From: Mameliella sp. CS4
Lineage (GTDB): Bacteria; Pseudomonadota; Alphaproteobacteria; Rhodobacterales; Rhodobacteraceae
NCBI RefSeq assembly: GCF_019392335.1
Contig: NZ_JAHXRQ010000011.1
Location: 92,444-156,443 of the forward strand
Length of the DNA: 64,000 bases
Direction of reading: 5' to 3'
The number at the start of each line of letters is the position of its first letter. Within the stretch, counting starts at the first letter, position 1. Shown here in pieces: positions 59,300 to 64,000 of the stretch. The position numbers and the translations under genes were made by a program. The notes under the pieces are model-generated. The model was not told the DNA's origin and searched no databases. It worked only from the letters and a program-made list of their open reading frames with translations.

Positions 59300-60229
59300 A
59301 TGTGCGGAATTGTCGGACTGTTCCTGAAGGACAAGGCGCTAGAGCCCCAGCTGGGTGCCTTGCTCACCGATATGCTGATCACCATGACCGACCGCGGCCC
59401 TGACAGCGCCGGCATCGCGATCTACGGCGCCGAAGATACCTCGGCCTCGAAACTGACCGTCCAGGCCGAAGACCCGGACACGGCCTTTGACGGCCTGGCG
59501 GACAAGATGGCCGCAGCCCTCGGCGGCCCGGTCACCCTGACCCGCAACGACACCCACGCGGTGCTGCGCGTCCCCGCCGGCAAGGCCGAAGAGGCCCGCA
59601 CCGCGCTGCGCGAGGTTGCGCCGGACGTCCGCGCGATGTCCTTTGGCGACACGCTGGAAATCTACAAGGAAGTCGGCCTGCCCAAGGACGTGGCGGCCCG
59701 TTTCGACATCGCCAAGATGTCGGGCACCCACGGCATCGGCCACACCCGCATGGCGACTGAATCCGCGGTGACGACGCTGGGCGCGCACCCGTTCAACACC
59801 GGCTTGGACCAGTGCCTGGTGCACAATGGCTCGCTCTCGAACCACAACTCGCTGCGCCGCAAGCTGCAGCGCGAGGGCATCCACATCGAGACCAAGAACG
59901 ACACCGAGGTCGGCGCGGCCTACCTGACCTGGAAGATGCAGAACGGCGCGACCCTGGGCGAAGCGCTCGAGGCCTCGCTGGAGGACCTCGACGGTTTCTT
60001 CAACTTCGTCGTCGGCACCAAGGACGGCTTCGGCGTCGTCCGTGACCCGATTGCCTGCAAGCCCGCCGTCATGGCGGAAACCGATCAATACGTGGCCTTC
60101 GGCTCGGAGTATCGCGCGCTGGTGAACCTGCCGGGCATCGAAACCGCCCGCGTCTGGGAACCCGAACCCGCGACCGTTTACTTCTGGACCCACGACCAGG
60201 CCCCCACCCCTAGCAAGAAGGCGGCATGA
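59300..60229 (+). CDS. mgsA: N-methylglutamate synthase subunit A (GlxB-like class II amidotransferase)
   Basis: 309 residues, N-terminal nucleophile glutamine amidotransferase class II. Met1 is followed by Cys2 (MCGIVGLF), the nucleophile after processing, then TDRGPDSAGIAIYG, GTHGIGHTRMATESAV, HPFNTGLDQCLVHNGSLSNHNSLRR and NDTEVGAAYLTWKM. It supplies the amide-handling part of N-methylglutamate synthase, a three-subunit relative of glutamate synthase. It overlaps mgsB by four bases (ATGA). Confidence 0.9.
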   Translation: MCGIVGLFLKDKALEPQLGALLTDMLITMTDRGPDSAGIAIYGAEDTSASKLTVQAEDPDTAFDGLADKMAAALGGPVTLTRNDTHAVLRVPAGKAEEARTALREVAPDVRAMSFGDTLEIYKEVGLPKDVAARFDIAKMSGTHGIGHTRMATESAVTTLGAHPFNTGLDQCLVHNGSLSNHNSLRRKLQREGIHIETKNDTEVGAAYLTWKMQNGATLGEALEASLEDLDGFFNFVVGTKDGFGVVRDPIACKPAVMAETDQYVAFGSEYRALVNLPGIETARVWEPEPATVYFWTHDQAPTPSKKAA

Positions 60230-60906
60230 TGCAGACTTACGATCTTCAAGCCAATGGCCTGCGCGAGCTGAACGCCGCGCTGCATGCACAGGCGAATGAC
60301 ACCAACCAGACCAGCTGGGAAATCGTGAACCCGCGCGGAAGCCACGCCGTGGCTGTCGGCCTCGACGCCCCGATCGAGGTCAGCGTCAAGGGATCGACCG
60401 GCTACTACACCGCCGGCATGAACAAGCAGGCGACCGTGCATGTGCACGGCTCCGCCGGCCCCGGCGTCGCCGAGAACATGATGTCCGGCACCGTAGTCGT
60501 CGAAGGCGACGCCAGCCAGTACGCCGGTGCCACCGGCCACGGCGGCCTGCTGGTCATCAAGGGCAACGCAAGCTCGCGCTGCGGGATCTCCATGAAGGGG
60601 ATCAACATCGTGGTGCACGGCAACGTCGGCCATATGTCCGCCTTCATGGCCCAGTCCGGCAACCTGGTGGTCTGCGGTGACGCGGGCGATGCCCTGGGCG
60701 ACTCTATCTACGAGGCGCGCCTCTTCGTGCGCGGCTCGGTGAAATCGCTGGGCGCGGACTGCATCGAGAAAGAGATGCGCCCCGAACACATCGAGATCCT
60801 GCGCGACCTGCTGGACCGCGCGGGCAGCGATGCCAAACCCGAAGAGTTCAAGCGGTACGGTTCGGCTCGCCAGCTGTACAACTTCAAAATCGACAACGCG
60901 TATTGA
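60226..60906 (+). CDS. mgsB: N-methylglutamate synthase subunit B (GXGXG domain)
   Basis: 226 residues, equal to the C-terminal GXGXG beta-helix of glutamate synthase: KGSTGYYTAGMNKQATVHVHGSAGPGVAENMMSG, GASQYAG-type turns, GGLLVIKGNASSRCGISMKG and VHGNVGHMSAFMAQSG. It is a structural subunit between mgsA and mgsC. Also called GlxC. Confidence 0.88.
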   Translation: MMQTYDLQANGLRELNAALHAQANDTNQTSWEIVNPRGSHAVAVGLDAPIEVSVKGSTGYYTAGMNKQATVHVHGSAGPGVAENMMSGTVVVEGDASQYAGATGHGGLLVIKGNASSRCGISMKGINIVVHGNVGHMSAFMAQSGNLVVCGDAGDALGDSIYEARLFVRGSVKSLGADCIEKEMRPEHIEILRDLLDRAGSDAKPEEFKRYGSARQLYNFKIDNAY

Positions 60907-60913
60907 GGGAGAC

Positions 60914-62260
60914 ATGAGCGTGAAAGACATCAAGGACAAGACGCCCCCTCGGACGATGCCCATCCAGTCGGCGACCTTCTCGAACCCGATCAACGCCGAG
61001 ATCCGCCGCGCGGCGGCAACCGGCATCTACGACATCCGCGGCGGCGGCGCCAAGCGCCGGGTCCCGCATTTCGATGACCTGCTGTTCCTCGGCGCCTCGG
61101 TCTCGCGTTACCCGCTCGAAGGCTACCGCGAGAAATGCGACACCAAAGTGACGCTGGGCACACGTTTCGCCAAGAAGCCGATCGAACTGGATATCCCGAT
61201 CACCATCGCGGGCATGTCCTTCGGCGCCCTCTCGGGTCCCGCGAAAGAGGCCCTGGGCCGCGGCGCTTCGGCGGCGGGCACCTCGACGACCACCGGTGAC
61301 GGCGGCATGACCCCGGAAGAACGCGGTCACTCCACCAAGCTGGTCTATCAGTACCTGCCTTCGCGCTACGGGATGAACCCCGACGACCTGCGCAAGGCGG
61401 ATGCGATCGAGGTCGTGGTCGGCCAGGGCGCCAAGCCCGGCGGCGGCGGCATGCTGCTGGGTCAGAAGATCAGCGACCGCGTGGCCGAGATGCGTAACCT
61501 GCCCAAGGGCATCGACCAGCGCTCGGCTTGCCGTCACCCGGACTGGACCGGCCCGGACGATCTGGAGATCAAGATCCTCGAACTGCGCGAGATCACGGCC
61601 TGGGAAAAACCGATCTATGTCAAGGTCGGCGGCACCCGCCCCTACTATGACACCGCGCTGGCGGTGAAGGCCGGGGCAGACGTGGTGGTTCTGGACGGCA
61701 TGCAGGGCGGCACCGCCGCCACCCAGGACGTGTTCATCGAACATGTCGGCCTGCCGACGCTGGCCTGCATCCGCCCCGCGGTTCAGGCCCTGCAGGACCT
61801 GGGCGTCCACCGCGAGGTTCAGCTGGTGGTGTCCGGCGGCATCCGCACCGGTGCCGACGTGGCCAAGGCCATGGCCCTTGGCGCCGACGCGGTCGCCATC
61901 GGCACCGCCGCGCTGATCGCCCTGGGCGACAACGACCCGCGCTGGGAATCCGAGTACCAGAAGCTGGGCAGCACCGCTGGCGCCTACGACGACTGGCACG
62001 AAGGCCAGGACCCGGCCGGGATCACCACCCAGGACGCCGAGCTGCAAAAGCGTCTGGACCCGATCGAAGCCGGGCGGCACCTGCGCAACTATCTCAGCGT
62101 CATGACGCTGGAGGCGCAGACCATCGCCCGCGCCTGTGGCCACAACAACCTGCACAACCTCGAACCCGAGGACCTGTGCGCGCTGACGATGGAAGCGGCG
62201 GCAATGGCCCGCGTCCCACTCGCCGGCACCGAATGGTACCCCGGCAAACCCGGCTTCTGA
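60914..62260 (+). CDS. mgsC: N-methylglutamate synthase subunit C (FMN glutamate synthase-like)
   Basis: 448 residues of the glutamate synthase central/FMN domain: MSFGALSGPAKEALGRGASAAGT, TGDGGMTPEERG, GQGAKPGGGGMLLGQKIS, KVGGTRPYYDTALAVKAGADVVVLDGMQGGTAA, VSGGIRTGADVAKAMALGADAVAIGTAALIALG (FMN phosphate). It makes N-methylglutamate from gamma-glutamylmethylamide and 2-oxoglutarate with a reductant. ATG at 60914 follows GAGGGAGAC; an upstream in-frame Met within mgsB was rejected. Confidence 0.9.
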   Translation: MSVKDIKDKTPPRTMPIQSATFSNPINAEIRRAAATGIYDIRGGGAKRRVPHFDDLLFLGASVSRYPLEGYREKCDTKVTLGTRFAKKPIELDIPITIAGMSFGALSGPAKEALGRGASAAGTSTTTGDGGMTPEERGHSTKLVYQYLPSRYGMNPDDLRKADAIEVVVGQGAKPGGGGMLLGQKISDRVAEMRNLPKGIDQRSACRHPDWTGPDDLEIKILELREITAWEKPIYVKVGGTRPYYDTALAVKAGADVVVLDGMQGGTAATQDVFIEHVGLPTLACIRPAVQALQDLGVHREVQLVVSGGIRTGADVAKAMALGADAVAIGTAALIALGDNDPRWESEYQKLGSTAGAYDDWHEGQDPAGITTQDAELQKRLDPIEAGRHLRNYLSVMTLEAQTIARACGHNNLHNLEPEDLCALTMEAAAMARVPLAGTEWYPGKPGF

Positions 62261-62268
62261 AACAACAC

Positions 62269-62296
62269 GGCGCGGCCTCTTGTAAGAGGCTGCGCC
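62269..62296 (+). promoter_or_regulatory. Intercistronic hairpin mgsC-gmaS
   Basis: Arms GGCGCGGCCTCTT and AAGAGGCTGCGCC (one G-U pair in RNA) with a GT loop in the 96-base gap. No U run; it may stabilise or attenuate rather than terminate. Confidence 0.5.
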
Positions 62297-62356
62297 GCTT
62301 CACAAGATGGTGCGCAAACACGATGACGCCCATCGCGAAACGATAGGACAGAGAGG

Positions 62357-63721
62357 ATGACAAAAATGGCAAAAGATCAGGCCGCGCCGGACGCAAAGAT
62401 CGACCTCGCCACCTACGCCGCTGAACGCGGCGTCAAGTATTTCATGATCTCCTTCACCGACCTCTTCGGTGGACAACGGGCCAAGCTGGTGCCTGCGGCG
62501 GCCATTGCCGACATGCAGGAAGACGGCGCAGGTTTCGCCGGCTTCGCGACCTGGCTGGACCTGACCCCGGCCCACCCCGACATGCTGGCGGTTCCGGATC
62601 CGTCTTCTGTCATCCAGCTGCCCTGGCAGACCGACGTCGCCTGGGTCGCCGCCGACTGCGTGATGGAAGGCAAACCCGTTGAGCAGGCTCCGCGGAACGT
62701 GCTGAAGCGCCTGATCGCCGAAGCCGCCGAAGAAGGCCTGCACGTCAAGACCGGTATCGAAGCCGAATTCTTCCTGCTGACGCCGGAAGGCGACGAAATC
62801 TCGGACCCCTTCGATACCGCCGCCAAGCCCTGCTACGACCAGCAGGCGGTGATGCGCCGCTACGACGTGGTGCGCGAGGTTGGCGACTACATGCTGGACC
62901 TCGGCTGGAAGCCCTACCAGACCGACCACGAGGACGCCAATGGCCAGTTCGAGATGAACTGGGAATTCGGCGACGTCCTCAAGACCGCCGACCAGCACTC
63001 CTTCTTCAAGTTCATGGTCAAATCCGTCGCCGAAAAGCACGGTTACCGCGCGACCTTCATGCCCAAGCCCATAGAGGGCCTGACCGGCAATGGCTGCCAC
63101 GCGCATGTTTCGGTCTGGGATGCCCCCGGTGACGCGGCCAAGGTCAACGTCTTTGCTGGCGACGGCGAAGGCCAAACCGGCGAGGTCGGCCTGTCGGAGC
63201 GCGGCAAGCACTTCCTCGGCGGCATCATGAAGCATGCCAGCGCGCTGGCGGCGATCACCAACCCGACCGTCAACAGCTACAAGCGCATCAACGCGCCGCG
63301 CACCATGTCCGGGGCCACCTGGGCGCCCAACACCGTGACCTGGACCGGTAACAACCGCACGCACATGGTGCGTGTTCCCGGCCCCGGCCGGTTCGAACTG
63401 CGCCTGCCCGACGGCGCCGTGAACCCCTACCTGCTGCAAGCGGTGATCATCGCCGCGGGACTGTCGGGGATCCACACCAAGGCCGACCCCGGCAAGCGCC
63501 ACGACATCGACATGTACGCCGAAGGCCACAAGGTCCGTGGCGCGCCCAAGCTGCCCCTGAACATGCTCGACGCGATCCGTGAGTATGACAAGGACAAGGA
63601 GCTGAAGAAGATGATGGGCGCGGATTTCTCGTCTTCCTACATCAAGATGAAGATGCAGGAGTGGAATTCCTTCGTGACCCACTTCAGCCGCTGGGAGCGC
63701 GAGCACACGCTCGACATCTGA
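62357..63721 (+). CDS. gmaS: Gamma-glutamylmethylamide synthetase
   Basis: 454 residues, GS type III/GlnT-like: KYFMISFTDLFGGQRAKLVPAAAI, GIEAEFFLLTPEGDEISDP, GQFEMNWEFGD, GNGCHAHVSVWD, PTVNSYKRINAPRTMSGATWAPN, TGNNRTHMVRVPGPGRFELRLPDGAVNPYL. It ligates methylamine to glutamate using ATP, the entry of MMA to the N-methylglutamate pathway. As the last gene after mgsABC it completes GmaS-Mgs-Mgd. ATG at 62357 has GAGAGG before it; Met4 is the alternative. Confidence 0.92.
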   Translation: MTKMAKDQAAPDAKIDLATYAAERGVKYFMISFTDLFGGQRAKLVPAAAIADMQEDGAGFAGFATWLDLTPAHPDMLAVPDPSSVIQLPWQTDVAWVAADCVMEGKPVEQAPRNVLKRLIAEAAEEGLHVKTGIEAEFFLLTPEGDEISDPFDTAAKPCYDQQAVMRRYDVVREVGDYMLDLGWKPYQTDHEDANGQFEMNWEFGDVLKTADQHSFFKFMVKSVAEKHGYRATFMPKPIEGLTGNGCHAHVSVWDAPGDAAKVNVFAGDGEGQTGEVGLSERGKHFLGGIMKHASALAAITNPTVNSYKRINAPRTMSGATWAPNTVTWTGNNRTHMVRVPGPGRFELRLPDGAVNPYLLQAVIIAAGLSGIHTKADPGKRHDIDMYAEGHKVRGAPKLPLNMLDAIREYDKDKELKKMMGADFSSSYIKMKMQEWNSFVTHFSRWEREHTLDI

Positions 63722-63746
63722 GGCGTCCCCCCTCGCCCCAGATCCG

Positions 63747-63780
63747 AAAGGCCGCTGCGTTTCGCAGCGGCCTTTCTCTT
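63747..63780 (+). terminator. Terminator of mgsABC-gmaS
   Basis: 13-base perfect arms AAAGGCCGCTGCG / CGCAGCGGCCTTT with TTT loop, followed by a T-rich CTCTT. Confidence 0.85.
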
Positions 63781-63807
63781 TTGGCGCATCAAGCAAGAGT
63801 GGCGCCG

Positions 63808-63843
63808 AAAAAAAGGCGGATCACGATGATATCGTGATCCGCC
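63808..63843 (-). terminator. Terminator of glyA
   Basis: 13-base perfect arms GGCGGATCACGAT / ATCGTGATCCGCC with GAT loop (63815-63843); seven U residues follow on the minus strand (A run 63808-63814). Confidence 0.88.
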
Positions 63844-63874
63844 GCAACCGGGCTTCGAGGGTGGAAGGGCGGCC

Positions 63875-64000
63875 TCAGAGGTCCGGGTAGATGGGGAATC
63901 GTTTACAGAGGGCCTCGACCTCTGCCTTGACCTTGGCTTCGACCGCGCCGTTGTTGTCCTCGCCGTTGGCGGCCAGGCCGTCGACGACCTCGATGATCCA
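63875..64000 (-). CDS. glyA: Serine hydroxymethyltransferase, C-terminal end (partial)
   Basis: The minus strand from the window edge reads 41 residues: IIEVVDGLAANGEDNN, then EAKVKAEVEALCKRF and PIYPDL before TGA, the usual C-terminus of SHMT (VRALCxxFPxYP-type). SHMT joins glycine with methylene-THF to give serine. It can use both glycine and one-carbon units from the sarcosine and N-methylglutamate routes encoded in this window. Convergent with gmaS; the rest of the gene is outside the window. Confidence 0.85.
   Translation of the reverse strand, partial: WIIEVVDGLAANGEDNNGAVEAKVKAEVEALCKRFPIYPDL

Overview
The window is high-GC alphaproteobacterial DNA. Gene content and order point to a marine Rhodobacteraceae member (Roseobacter group): ectoine catabolism of the eut/doe type, glycine betaine demethylation, trimethylamine monooxygenase, dimethylamine monooxygenase dmmDABC and the N-methylglutamate pathway occur together, as in Ruegeria-like bacteria. 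No rRNA, tRNA, IS element, CRISPR array or prophage was seen. Functions are inferred from motifs and context, because no database search was possible.

Left part (1-31 kb). At 49-4128 is a minus-strand ABC exporter set: ATPase, FtsX-type permease and an AttH/CrtC-like lipocalin protein. At 4282-12237 is a divergently transcribed ectoine utilisation locus. Its minus arm is eutB, eutC, an AsnC/Lrp regulator, a semialdehyde dehydrogenase and an aminotransferase. Its plus arm is ectoine hydrolase doeA followed by an M20 (ArgE-type) deacetylase in the place where an AstE-type DoeB is usual. Then come a zinc alcohol dehydrogenase, a ygiC-ygiB pair, a four-gene decaprenylphosphoryl-pentose type locus (HAD-UbiA fusion, GtrA, DprE1-like, DprE2-like; 15392-19372), a Rieske oxygenase overlapping a glutamine-synthetase-like ligase (19630-22376), a ketopantoate-reductase-like gene, an 808-residue protein with three beta-sandwich-like repeats and a PIG-L deacetylase domain, a GST/AhpD-like pair, a decayed trypsin-like protease, and a TetR/flavin-oxidoreductase pair.

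Middle part (31-40 kb) is glycine betaine catabolism. gbcA-gbcB (Rieske oxygenase and reductase, betaine to dimethylglycine), a GbdR-like regulator and a divergent soxBDAG operon (sarcosine to glycine plus methylene-THF) sit together. The DgcA-like flavoprotein at 28537-30582 could supply the dimethylglycine step between them.

Right part (41-64 kb) is a nearly complete methylated-amine island: an atypical Amt, a GntR regulator, a signal-less periplasmic-binding-type protein, tmm (TMA to TMAO), mgdABCD (N-methylglutamate dehydrogenase, a paralogue of soxBDAG), a GlxA/AraC regulator, an XRE-cupin regulator, dmmDABC (DMA to MMA), a canonical Amt with a small membrane protein, mgsABC and gmaS. 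glyA (SHMT) enters at the right edge. TMAO demethylase (tdm) and TMAO uptake genes are not in the window. A short AT-rich element with a GG-N-R-A/T-A core recurs upstream of tmm, mgdA, the XRE-cupin gene, dmmD, amt2 and mgsA, including one exact 15-nt repeat, and suggests a shared regulator.
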